In this document: positions 20,900-33,900 of the stretch, in pieces | Layout of the letters: every line of letters begins with the position of its first letter | How positions within the stretch are numbered: position 1 is the stretch's first letter | Assembly (NCBI GenBank): GCA_001600455.1 | Contig: BCKC01000007.1 | Location: 487,394 to 551,393, forward strand | Origin: Endocalyx cinctus | Lineage: Eukaryota; Ascomycota; Sordariomycetes; Amphisphaeriales; Apiosporaceae | Reading direction: 5' to 3' | DNA length: 64,000 nucleotides | Program-made: the position numbers and the translations under genes | Notes under the pieces: model-generated | Seen by the model: the letters and a program-made list of their open reading frames with translations, nothing else | What the model was told of the DNA's origin: nothing | Database searches by the model: none

Positions 20900-21973
20900 G
20901 AGGTAGCTAAGCACACGTTAGGTAGTTAAAAATGAGAGGAAACGGGCGATTATCCCAAACCTCGTGGTCACGCATTCGATGGCGTTTTAAGGGGGAGACA
21001 TCTAGCATTAGGTTTCCGATCAGAAGGTCCACCGCCCCCTATTTACCGGAGTGTTGATATACGAGACACGGTAATGGACGAGCCAAGTAGAACCGAGTAC
21101 ACGACCGACTGGGATCAAAAGGAACCGAAGATTTTCAAAACAAAAGTTTTATGATACCCCATACCCCCCCAATCATTCCGAAACACACCTTTTCATCATG
21201 CATTATTATGTGTTTATTTATTTATTTATTTTACTTGTCTCTTTCCTCGTCAAATTTCTCTCTTTCTCTCTCTCTCTCTCTCTTTTTGTGGGAATAGAAT
21301 TTGTTGACCACACGTCCTCGGCGGACGTTATTTACATGACTTAGCTGTAGAAAGAGTATGAAATAATGAAGAAAAGGAAAGTGGAGATTAAAGTACTAGG
21401 GAAAGAAGATTCGGGATTTCTGATAACATACTTCATACCCTATTTGTATTGATTACATTATGTGAAGTCTACGTATGAGTTAAACTAGTTGCGACTCGCA
21501 TTCTCTCTCTGTGCATGTATGTGTATATGTATACAATTACGGTATTTGAGGTCTCGGGAATAATACAAGCGCATATGCATGCAGATTTAATAAAGACCCC
21601 CGACCCCCTTTTCTTCTTTCTCCGTAAGTCACATTCATAACTGAAGATGCTTGAAACGTAATGGCTTTTTTATTTCCTGTATGCTTAATGCTTCCCTAGC
21701 CACGTTTTCTCTATTTCCACACCGGAAGCGCGATTCGGCTGACATACTTCACCTCCCGACCGAATCTCGTCAAGACATGCACGCAGAGACTGGACCGTAG
21801 CCTGTAACGTCGGCCCATGTAGTCATCGTCGCCGAGAAACTCTTAGATGGGAACATAATGTCCTATCCTTCGGCCGCTACCTTCTTTCTTACCTCCCCTG
21901 ATCACCCTTCTTCACCACTTCTCATTTCCGGATTTGAATATCGAGGTGTTTTTTTTTCTTTCCTCTCCACTTT
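20900..21973. other. Convergent intergenic region
   Basis: About 1.07 kb between the 3' ends of prp24 (+) and the helicase gene (-). It contains (TTTA)n and (TC)n stretches; no gene is supported. Confidence 0.55.
21212..21285. repeat. (TTTA)n followed by (TC)n microsatellites
   Basis: TTTA units at 21212-21232 and a TC-rich run at 21257-21285, both in the convergent 3' flank. Confidence 0.8.
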
Positions 21974-24900
21974 TCAAACCCTTCCGAAATCCTGGCTGAA
22001 TATCTTCTGCCAGACGTCCAGCCATTTCTCCTGCTGAGCTGTGAGGAGTTTACCAGGCATCTTGAACGATCGCGTGAGCATCTCTCTCAGTCTCGTCCGT
22101 AGCATCTTAATAACGAGCATCGTCTTCCAGTCCGGCACGCTGAAACGTGCTCGATTTCCGTCGAGAACGATGACACCAGCATACATCTATGAAGAAGTCA
22201 CTTTAGTCAGTATACGGTGTCTACTTCAGATGGACTTTTACCCAAGCCGCGTCTTCTCATATGTGTTTGCGATAAACCTTATATAACACAATCTATATAA
22301 GACTTGAGGTTTTGCGGAAATGGAAGAAAAATAGAAATTCCAAACTTACATCGATTCGCACATCGCCGCAAAGTAAGGCGATGGCAAAATTCTCGACAGC
22401 TGTTGTTTCGTGGGCATTCAGGAACCTAGCTCATCTTGTAAGTTACTGCTAAATTTAGGGCCGGACGCACGGGGTGAATTTGTATCGACTTACTTGTTAC
22501 TTGACTGCATAATATGGTAGTATGATAGCCATCGCAATTCCATGTTGCCTTTGTTGACACTCGATGGATGCAGGCTAATTGTCTGGTTGTTGCCCACATT
22601 GCGAAACCCTTTATTTTCTCGTAGTAGTAACTTTGGGTAGAAACTCCAGGCGATGACAGATGCGGATATTATATCGTTATCGCTGTTGATGTTGACACGC
22701 TGAGGCAGGTCAAAGAATTGGCGTCGACGGCTCGAGTACCGGAGACGATTGAGAACCCGTCTCTCCTCCTCTGTTAATTGAAGAAAACCCGAGTCCACAA
22801 GAGATACAATTAATTGCCCTTTAAGATCTTCGATATTGGAGAGAGTTTGGGGGGACAAAAAGTTCTTTTTGCAATACTGGAAATCATGACCAGATGTCTG
22901 GCATACCTTCTTCCATCCCAGGTAGGCATTGTATATAGTAAGAAGATCCGAGTCTCCTCTTTTGAATGCCTTCCTGGCTTGATCTGCTTGTGTCCTTTGC
23001 CCAAATGGGGCAGCAAAGGGGGATTTCGAAGACAAGATAGCTGCCACGGTTATAGCCATGTCAAGACACTTGAATATCGTACCCTGAAGAATCAGCTTTC
23101 CTAAGAAGACATCCAGAGGCAACCGAGCCAGCTGATGCCCCAGCGGTGTGAGATATTCCATGGCCGTGAGCGCTCTTACATCGACAAGGGCGTCAATCGC
23201 TCGGCGTATGTTCTTTGCCGATGGTGCATCAAGAGCTTCTCCGAGTGTTTCTTCAATTCCTCCTATCTTGCAGATTTTGACACGGATAGCTAAATCTTGC
23301 AACGAAAGGCGTAGCATTTCTGGTGTTTGCTGGTCGCTCAAAAGATTGTCATGGCGATGTTTAGTGAACAAATGAAAGCAGAGACCATCCTGGACACGGC
23401 CTGCTCGACCCCGTCGTTGTTTTGCGTTGGCACGAGAAATGAAAGTGTCTATGAGCCTGGATAGTTGCCTCTTCTCATCAAACCTCATCTCACGGTGCTT
23501 CCCCGTGTCAATCACACAGGTTACATCAGGGATGGTTATACCCGTCTCGGCAATGTTTGTGGCGAGCACTATTTTTCTAACTCCATGCGGGGGTATCAAA
23601 AACGCTCGCTCTTGGTCTTCCGTTGCTATTGTCGAGTGTAATGGAAATACTTCCCAGTTCCTTTGAAAGAATGGGTCTCCAAGCAAGAGGTCATTCAGAG
23701 TACGGATCTCTGCAATACCGGGAAGGAAGACGAGGATAGCTTTACTATAGTTAACGTATGTGGGGTCGACCGCTATTCTCGCGATAAGCTGAACGATGAG
23801 ATCAAACTCTATCTGGTATTCGTCGATTTGAGTCAACGTATTACGGGTCTTTGTTGAGTACTGCCGTAAATCACGGGCGGATCCCGTAGTCGATACCATT
23901 GCGTCTTCAGCATCGCCAAGGTCGTCATCTAGGTCCGTCAACTTCTCCTGATGGTGTAAGCCAATAGTGTAGCCGGTGGCCTCGATAGCATCCTCCAAGT
24001 ATTGAACTTGCACCGGGAATGTACGCCCGGGGACATTCAAAATAGGTGCTCGCCCTAGATAGTTGGAAAATCTTTCCGCGTCAACAGTGGCGGACATGAG
24101 CACAACCTTGAGGTCTTTCCTGCGTACGAGCAATTTTTTGAGGACGATCAACAAGAAGTCGGAATCTATAGACCGTTCATGAACTTCGTCAAGAACCAAG
24201 TGCGTGATTTCACGTAGTTCATTCGATCCTTCTAGCATTCTCATGACAATGCCGGTTGTCGCGTATACAAGTCGTGTCTCCTTTGCAGTATTAGATTCGA
24301 GACGAATTGAGTAACCCACCAGGGATCTCGATGTGCCGAGATCATTCCTACCTTCTCCAAGCTCTTCGCTAACACGACGAGCTAGGGAGATGGCGGATAT
24401 TCGGCGAGGTTCTGTGCAGTAAATCTTACAGGGTCGCCCCTGAGATAATTGATGTTCCAAGAGAAAGGATGGCACCTGTGTACTCTTTCCACTGTGAAAA
24501 CAAGTTAAATTAAAATCACAAAGAACGGGTATCTTCGTAGGAACTGCGCTTACCATCCTGTTTCACCACACACAATGACAACTTGTTCACGCTCGACGGC
24601 ATCAAGCACTTGATTCCTAAAGCCCCACATCGGGAGCTGCATGCGGGATTGCTGGCAGTGGCAAACAAGGTTAGACGTAGCCGATCTATATCATAATCGA
24701 GTAAAGAGGTCATATTCTTACCAGCATGGTGTTATACCGGGGCGTGCTCGACTTATCAGCCCATATTTTCTGATAATAATCAGGCCCAAATGCTTGTTGA
24801 CCTCCTCTTTCCGCGGTAGAATCGTCTCCATTTTCATTCACATTTCGTTGGGACGCTCGGCCCCGAAATGCGCCTTGAAGCAAAACTCCTTCTTCGAGGT

Positions 24901-26927
24901 CTTGATCCTGTTTTTTACGTATCAGGGTGCGAAGCCCTCTGATAGCCTCTCTGTCGATGGTATCCACCTGACCTTTTCGTTCTTCGGCAAGTTCGGTCCA
25001 AAACTCTCTCCACACAGCAGGAAGTTTCAGAAAAACCTTCTCTTCTCTGGTGGAATTGAAAATAGCAAAAAGTGCTAAAGTGGCGATGAAAGCCTCCGAT
25101 TGTTTCTTGTCAGGTGTCGCAACTCTATTCATCTTGAAGACAAACTGGGTCGGATAGATTGCGCTCTCCACAAATGAAATTTCAGGGGGTGGAAATGTTT
25201 CTTGTGCCTTAGACCACTGAATAGATACTAAATGGCGGTTCGAATAAGGGTTCTCAGATACGAGTGAATATCTGATCTTTACAGCAGAGTCTCTGATTCA
25301 AAATTAGCTTGCCAACATCAGAGACTAGTCATCAGATGATCCTACCTTGACCGACAAGTATCTTCTAAGATTCTTGTTGGACTAACACCAGGCCATTTCC
25401 CAAAATCACGAATCGTGATTTTTACGCCATCTGCGCCGTTGATGACTGTTGTGGACTTCCCGGTCGAATCTATTTCTTGAACGGGGAGATTCGCGAATAA
25501 ATCAGCAATCGATTCGCCCTCTTCGTTCTCTTCCTGTAAAATCTCCGCGGCAATGCGCTCCGCCTCCTTTGTAACATCATCGTCATCATTATCCGAGTCA
25601 TTTTCTCGAACTGGCTTTTCCTGCGCTTTTTCACGAGCGGCCTCTTCTCTTCTCCTAGCAGCGAATTCTTTCTCAAGTTCAATACGGTCGATTCGCCATT
25701 GTTGTTCTGCCGTGCCTTTATCAAACAGAACGTCTTGCTCGATGTAGTCAATCTTTGCCAAAAGTTTAGCTTCTTCTAATTCATCGATAGAGTCCTGGGA
25801 CATAGTATCGAATGCAACCGATGGATTCTCCGATTTCGACGTCTTCGCTTTAGAAGAATTCTGTCTATGACGTTGAATTCGAAAAAGCTTAGTTTTCGCT
25901 TCGAGATAGGCCGGTATCAAATTATCGGGTTCGATTTCTTCGTCAAAAGTAACACCAAGTTTCTTCGGGGATGCGGCTCGTGATGACCGCAGGCTTTTAG
26001 AACCATTTTTTGCAGAAGTAAATTTGCTTCCAATGTTAGGATCAAGTAAACCGGGGGTATTGGTCCCTGATACAAGTGGACTATCCAAGGGGGTTTCTAT
26101 GCTTGCTTATTAGAATCCAAGCACCAGAGAGACTTGAAACGGCAGAACCGGAGAGAATTGGAAAATGATATACCTGACGGAGGTTTGACGGCTCTGGCTT
26201 TGTAGTCATAGTCGTGCAACTCCTCTCGATCACATTCCCTTGCTAGCCAATCTAGAGCCTCTTCCAGGCCCCATATAAAATCTTTGTTTGTTTGAGGTAT
26301 ACTGGGCGCAATATCGAGTATGTACTGTAAGACGGCGCCAACCCTTTCTTTCGAGAAGGTGCTGCTTTCCAAAGCCTGTTCTAGGGTCCACAGTCGCATG
26401 GTAAGATCCTCCTCCGAAAGGGGTTTCCCCGTGTTGGAGCTTTCGTTGGAGAGAGCAGACGAAGAAAAACGGCTTTCGGCCTGAATTAGATCCAGTATTT
26501 GATCCATCAGCTCCTGGGGAAGCCATTTTCTCGTGTTTAGAGATTCGGCTTGTCCTCGTAGTAGCCGTCGATCTGTTTCAAGTCTAGATTTCTGCCTTTG
26601 GGCATCTCTCTTGACTTTCTGTGCATGTTTTTCTACTAATATCTGGAGTTCTGACTCCTCTAAATGCCTCTCAAATTCTTCCGGGCTAAGTGTTTCTTTT
26701 GCATGTGACTTCGCTACGGTGGAATCGGGTTGGCATGTTGAACCATTCGAGTTGGCATTATTCTGCGACGTGGATGAAGTCGAGTCATTCTTCCCCGCAA
26801 TATTAGAATTTGTATTTAGGTTCGGGTCTTCGACTCTCGGTTTTGGTTTCGAAGCAACAGATGTGGTAGCAAAACCTCGAGCTGGGTTCGCAGCTGGCTT
26901 AGTCTTCTTCTTCTTTGCGCCAGCCAT
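21974..26927 (-). CDS. DExH-box RNA helicase, YLR419W/DHX29/DHX57 type
   Basis: Seven exons on the minus strand: 26927-26174, 26096-25346, 25292-24722, 24651-24554, 24491-22494, 22425-22350 and 22186-21974. All introns are GT-AG, phases agree and the product is 1486 residues. The start MAGAKKKKTKPAANPARGF has the basic opening common in this group. Helicase motif I, GETGCGKST, is at about 721-729 and is created across the exon 4/5 junction; motif II is DEVH (826-829); motif III is SATVDAERF; motif VI is QRRGRAGR. The winged-helix/ratchet (HA2) and OB regions follow, ending in RIDMYAGVIVLDGNRARF and a long helix. These proteins act on RNA, with DHX29 relatives assisting scanning of structured 5' UTRs. 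Cytosolic location is expected. It is divergent from GCN1. Confidence 0.9.
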
Positions 26928-27946
26928 GGCTGGTGGCTACGAGTAAAGCGTGATGAAAGCTGATTTCAGTCATTCATTTGAGCCGGTCACCAAGAAGAAG
27001 AATAAGAAGATGCGTCCAGAAAGACAGCACAAGAGAAGAGTAGGTAAATATTTAAAGAACGAAGAAAAAAAGAAGAAAAAAAAAGAAAAAAGGATTGGTA
27101 TATAGAAGAAAGGTAGTAGATTGTAGTTGATATTTTGAGTAAGTACAAATATTGCAGGCTATACTACTCTTTATTAAGAATATACTAATAAACCCATTGG
27201 AATTAGGCCTAACTACTAGTACCAAATACTTCTACCTAAGTACTTGCTAGGTATGCAGGTACATACCATTTACTCAAGTACTCTTATTCACTAACAAATT
27301 CGCCGGGGCTAGCTACCTAGGCAGATAGGCAGCTAGGGTACAATACTGTGTACAGTATTTAACGCTGGCAGGCTGGGTGAATGGCAGTGAGCAAATTGGC
27401 GGGGTAGCTTGCTTCCCTAGGTAGGTGCCCAGTACCTAAACATGTTAATATAGTGCCTTTGTACTCTGTACGTACCAAGTAGATTTTATGCGTAATCGCG
27501 GGGTAAATAAATTTTCTAAAAAAGTTGACTCAATCGGCCTACTATGCACACAATTTTTTGGTAGGCAGAAAAAGTGCGATTGACCGCTTACCCGACTCGG
27601 TGAATTGAATATTTAATTGATGTTATTACAGTATTATGTCCTCTTAGCGCTCTGTTGTCAAAGTGTGCGTATTCTCTAGAGATGCATAAAATATATTCAT
27701 TCACCTACCTATATATCTACTATAGTAGGTAGTAAATAGAATATATCCTGTATCTTGTTTCTTCTTACTTTTAAACATCCCACCAAGTCAACAGCCAGCT
27801 GGGCTACATATGTAATATACCTATATACCTAGGTATATCCATATATATACTCCCCAGGTACACACGTAGGCAAATATCTCTACCTCTTCAAGTGACCGCC
27901 ATTAAACCCGTAGATTTAAATCTATCATGGTTACAAGACTTTTTAT
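26928..27946. promoter_or_regulatory. Divergent promoter region of the helicase gene and GCN1
   Basis: About 1.0 kb between divergent start codons. It is A+T-rich with several TACCTAGGTA-like clusters (27220-27260, 27310-27440, 27700-27850). No individual factor site can be supported. Confidence 0.5.
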
Positions 27947-30900
27947 ATGATCGCCAAAATGCCTACTGAAGAGGTTACGAATGGCGCCTCTAAATTCTCT
28001 ATCAATTACACTGAAACTAGACTTGTCTTGTTCTCTTCCTCAACCAAAACGAGGACAGATGAATTACGATCGATTGACGAAAAGCTAAAACATAAGTGTG
28101 AGTATATTGAACTACAAGTTCCCATACTCTTTTATATATATATATTTTCATCCTTAAATGTCATAATAGCTTCATAAATAAAATGGCTAATCATCCCCCC
28201 TCTCGATTTCTCTCCCTTAGCTATCGATCGTTCCTCCATACCTACCCTCGAACGACTGCTATTTGATACCCATAGTTTCTATAATGATCGCGGCTCTAGA
28301 CAGGCGGCTCAATCATGTATAGTTTCTATCTTTGAAACTATAGATGATGCTAAATTACTAGCTCCGTTTGTTTCATCTGTGCGACAGGAAGCACAAAAGC
28401 CGAGTATTGCCTCGAGCAATGCCTTTGTTTTGGTTGAGTGGTGTGCCGTTATTCTAAAGGCTATAATAAACACTTCGTTGTTCGACAAACTAGGCCTCGA
28501 AATTATCTACACCAACGCTTCTGCTCTCGAACGATGCCTTCAACCAACCACGAGAAATGCCGTCGCCCATTCCGCTTTGGTTCTTACGAGGCGCGGACTA
28601 AGATCCGCATTTTGGTATAAGGGGTTCAGGGAGAAGGTAATTCAGGACGTCATCCGCGCTCTTACTGTCAAAGGAACTCAGCCGAGCGTGAAAAATGCTG
28701 TTATGCTCGGGGTCGTGGCCGGCGTGTGTTCCCGTCATGAGCAGGCAAAGAAAACCCTAGCTGCTCAAAAAGCCGACTACTTTACCTTCTACACTCGAGA
28801 GGTATTGGGTTCTCGAACTCCTGTTCCTCGCCACCTATCCACTGGCCTCGGGGATTTCTTCGGCGATTTTGTCACCTTTGATGATATAAAGAAGGATATA
28901 ATACCGACTGTTGAAAAGGGTCTTCTGCGGGCCCCCGAGGTGGTGTTAGATGTTCTAACTAATTTCATTCACGTCCTTCCAAAAACGATGGATCTCTCTG
29001 AAATTCTAAAAGGCCATCTTCTGAAGCCCTTACTCTCAAACGTCAAGTCTAGCAACCCTACTATTCGCGAATCGGTGTTGGCTGCCTTTAGCGAGGCCAC
29101 GTCTAAAAGCAGCGATGCTAAAATATTAGAGCACGTTACGGACGAAGTACTCAATCCACTGAAATCCGGCAAACTAGCTTCAGCTGACCAACGTGTATTG
29201 CACTCCGAGATGATGACTAAAATTTCCATGTCCGGTGCTGTAGCGACTAAGATCATCACTAGCCTTCCTCCGGTAGCAGCCAAGGAAGGAAATGAAGCCG
29301 CTCTCGCGGCAGAGATATCCGTGATCACTAAGGCCGTTACTTACCTTCTCGAGGATGACGTTGAACTGCCAAAATCGATTTATGATACCTTTTCGAAAGG
29401 CCTCGGAGACAAGAAAATACCCGCGCGGCGTTTATGGCTCCTCTCGGCCGGAGAAACTTTGCTTCAATTTGTTGATCGCCATCAAACGATTCCTCCAAAT
29501 GCTGCCAAATATGCTGAATCCCTTGCGTCATCTATGACGGACACTTGGGCAGAGATATCAAAAAATCCCCTCGCCGCTGCTCAGTCCGGTTTGATCACTG
29601 GCGCTTTTGTCTTCATCACAGTAGCCACTCAGATCTTGACTAGAACTAATACCTCAGCTGCCCAATCCATCTTGAAGAAAACATCGGTGGTCAAAGAATG
29701 CCTTGCCACTGATCCCAAGTCTTCGATACTACTAAACCATCGGGTATATGCTCGTCTATCTACTGAAAGTGACTTGAGATGGCTTCTTCGCGCTCTTGTT
29801 GCCATTTCGACCGCTGTCTTCGGCGCTTCATCTACTGTGGATGCGTGGTCTCAGGCACTTATATATGTTGCCTCTTCTACTACTGTACCATCAAAAGTTC
29901 AGAGGGAAGCCTGTGAGTCAATATCAAGACTTTACATTCAAGATCCTCGTCAAGTCTCTCAAGCTATAATTCATGGCCTCTGGAGGTGGATAGAATCTAC
30001 CGAAAATGGTGAAGAGAGCATTGCAGCAAGTACAAAGTTGGATAGAAACAGCTTGTACCCTGTACTACGTTCTATTTGCCTTGGTACTGAAGACTTCGAA
30101 AAGCTCGGGGCCGTAAGAAATCAAGATCTTATGGAGGAACAAATGTGTTCATTGCTTGTCATTGCCCGCAGCGACTTGATTTCAAGGGCAAGCTGGATTG
30201 ACCTTTGCCTGAAGGTAGGGTTGGATCCAGGAAATCTAGCGCACAAGTATGACGAATCTTTAATACAACAGGTGATAGCTAAGACAGATTTCAACCAGGT
30301 GAGTGCATATCTACAGCGCTCTGTGTCACCTTTATATGCTAACGGCAGTAGCCAAATATTATAAAAGTCGCGGCTTGTGGTGCTGCTGCTGATTTAGTCT
30401 TTGTCGCACCGGATATCATGACTCCAAGAATTGTTGAGCTGATTAAGACAGACTTAACCACCCCGGAGCTCAACGATATCGGGCCGGTTGAAGCTGCGAT
30501 CTTCAGGACCCCCGAGGGCACTGCATTCATAGATGTACTCGCTAAAAAGGCACAGGTTCCACCGAATAAGAACACAAAAGACTACGACACATTGAAATGG
30601 GAAGAGGAGTTACGAAGCCAGATTGCCCAGAAAAAGGGCCTCCAAAAAAAGCTCAGCGCTGATGATCAAGCCAAAGTGAATGCCCAATTAAAGAAAGAAG
30701 CCGAGATACGGCAGTCGGTGCAGCAAGTAGCAGCACGACTTGCACGTGGCTTCGGTGTTGTTAAGAGCCTCATTAGCGGGCCACCGACAGATGCTACCCT
30801 ATGGATGGGACCATCTATTGACGCTTTGCTCGAGGCTTTGGAGGCTGGTGCTGGTGCTATCACTGGCGATGCTGCTGCGTCAGCATACATAGCTTGCTCT

Positions 30901-33900
30901 GAAAAAATCACGACTCGCCTAGGGGTTATGAGGCCTTTCATCGGTGTAGCCACTATTCGTGCCCTTGGAATTGAATCTCTTCCAGATAACTTGATGGAGG
31001 AAGATTTGGAAGAGCTTATTACCAGAGTTCTGTACCGACTTCGCTTCGCTGGAGAGCAACGACCCTTTGATCCTGTTTCCGTGACTTATATGTTGCCATT
31101 AATATTTGCAGTCCTTCGCAAAGGAGGAATTGCATCAGCCGTTGACGAGCGAGATACGCAGCTAGTTCTTGCCATCGAGTTTCTGTCCTTCCATACTCGT
31201 GTATGCGCCGACGAGAGTCTCCCACGCGCCGCCTTAATATCTACCATGGTATCTTCGATGCAACGATACAATCAGCACTACAAGATCATCAAGGATTGTT
31301 TCTCTGATCTCATCCGTTGTGTAGCCCCCAATATGAGTACAGATGAAATAGCAGTACTAGCTAAAGGCGCAATCGTATCGCAATCCTCCGTTCGAGAAAC
31401 AGTACTACAGTCGATCAGCGCTGAGGTCGACATGAGTGAATTAGGATTTTCCGAAGAAATATGGATTTCTTGCCATGACGACGAGCGTGAGAATGCCGAA
31501 CTTGGTCAGGAAATCTGGGAGGAAAGTGGTTTTGAGCTCTCCAAAGAAACACCTTCCAAGATGCTGCCTTATCTTGAAAGCAAAGACCGTCAGCTTAGAA
31601 GAGCCGCGGCACGGTCTCTGGCAGAAGCTTGCAAAGTCCATCTATCGACTATCGAAAACATTCTGGAAGAACTTCGGTCAGCTTATGTCGAATTTGCGAA
31701 GCCTCGTAAGCCCCAGCTGGACGAATTTGGGATGCCTAAAAAAACGGATTTAGCTGATCCCTGGGAAGCGCGACATGGTATCGCCGCTGCCTTTAAGGAG
31801 CTTGCTGCTCATCTACAGAAGTCACAGGTTGACGACTTTTTGAATTTCTTTATAGAAAAGGGCCCATTAGGTGACCAGAATAGTACTGTCCGCAGCGAGA
31901 TGCTTGATGCCGCAATTGTAGCCATTGATCTACACGGAAAAGCACTTCTTGACAAGCTAATGAAATCGTTTGAGCGTACTCTTGCGGCACCCGACAAAGG
32001 CTCCGAAGCTGCTGATCGAGTTAACGAGGCAGTAATCATTATGTATGGTGCTCTCGCCAAGCACCTAAAGCCTAGAGATGCGAAAATCCCTGTTGTTCTC
32101 GAAAGACTCCTTGCTACTCTGAGCACACCATCGGAAACAGTGCAATATGCAGTATCAGAATGTCTCCCACCGTTGATACAAGCCAGTGGCGACAAATCTT
32201 CTAAGTACTTTGACCAAATGCTAGATATTCTTCTAACATCCAAGAATTACGCTGCGAAGCGAGGTGCCGCATATGGGCTTGCAGGCTTGGTCCTTGGAAG
32301 AGGTATTTCTGTTCTCCGAGAGTATCGAATACTGATTAGTCTCAGGAGTGCGACGGAGAACCGGAAAGAAGCCCAACAGCGTGAAGGCGCATATCTAGCG
32401 TTTGAACTCCTGGCCACATTACTCGGCCGTCTATTTGAACCATTTGTCATTCAGATTGTGCCGCAGCTTTTGGTTGGGTTTGGCGACAGTAGTGCAGATG
32501 TGCGGGATGCTTGTTTAGCAGCGGCAAAAGCCTGTTTCGCAAAATTGAGCTCATTTGGGGTGAAGCAAATCCTCCCCACCCTTCTCAACGGTCTCGAAGA
32601 TGATCAGTGGCGTAGCAAGCGAGGTGCCTGTGATTTATTAGGGGCTATGGCATATCTAGATCCCCAACAACTCGCGCAGAGCTTGCCAGACATCATACCA
32701 CCACTCACGGGTGTTTTGAACGATAGTCACAAGGAAGTCAGAGCTTCGGCAAATAAGAGTTTGAAGCGTTTTGGTGAAGTAATCGAGAATCCTGAAGTGA
32801 AGAGCCTGGTAGATATACTGCTGAAGGCTCTGAGCGATCCGACGAAGTACACGGATAGTGCTTTAGACGCTCTGATTAAGGTTCAATTCGTTCACTACCT
32901 TGACGCGCCATCACTAGCCCTCGTAACCAGGATTCTCCAGCGAGGTTTAGATGATCGATCAAATACGAAGCGTAAGGCATCGCAAGTTATTGGCAGTCTC
33001 GCGCATTTGACAGAGCGAAAGGACCTCGTTGCGCACCTACCAGTGCTTGTATCTGGATTGAAAGTTGCCGCAGTTGACCCGGTCCCAACAACACGTGCAA
33101 CAGCCTCGCGTGCACTGGGCTCTCTTGTCGAAAAACTCGGGGAGGACGCATTACCGGATCTCATCCCGGGCCTTATGCAAACCCTCAAATCCGATACTGG
33201 TGCCGGAGACCGTCTTGGTTCTGCCCAAGCTCTCAGCGAGGTCCTGGCCGGTCTTGGTACCACCAGATTGGAAGAGACTCTACCAACGGTGCTTCAAAAC
33301 GTGGAATCGTCGAAACCCGCAGTCAGAGAAGGCTTCATGTCTCTTTTTATTTTCTTACCTGTCTGTTTTGGTAACAGCTTCGCAAATTATCTGGGCAGAA
33401 TTATTCCTCCGATTCTTGCGGGTTTAGCAGACGATGTCGAATCAATCCGTGAGACTGCACTGCGAGCTGGGCGACTGCTAGTCAAGAATTTCGCTACCAG
33501 AGCTGTCGATCTACTCTTGCCTGAACTTGAACGTGGACTGGCGGATGACAGCTATAGGATCCGTCTGAGTTCCGTGGAGCTAGTTGGCGACTTACTGTTC
33601 AATCTGACAGGAATCACCGGAAATGCTGACGCAGAGGACGAAGAGGAGAGCGCGAAGGAGGCCGGAGCCTCGTTACGAGAAGTTCTTGGAGAAGAGAAAC
33701 GTAATAAGATTCTCTCATCTTTATATATCTGCCGCTGTGACACTGCCGGCGCAGTTCGCTCTGCTGCTATAAGTGTTTGGAAGGCCTTGGTAGCCACTCC
33801 GAGGACGCTAAAGGAGCTGACACCAACGCTTACGCAGCTCATTATCCGCCGACTCGGCAGTTCAAATATGGAACATAAGGTAATTGCTAGCAATGCGCTG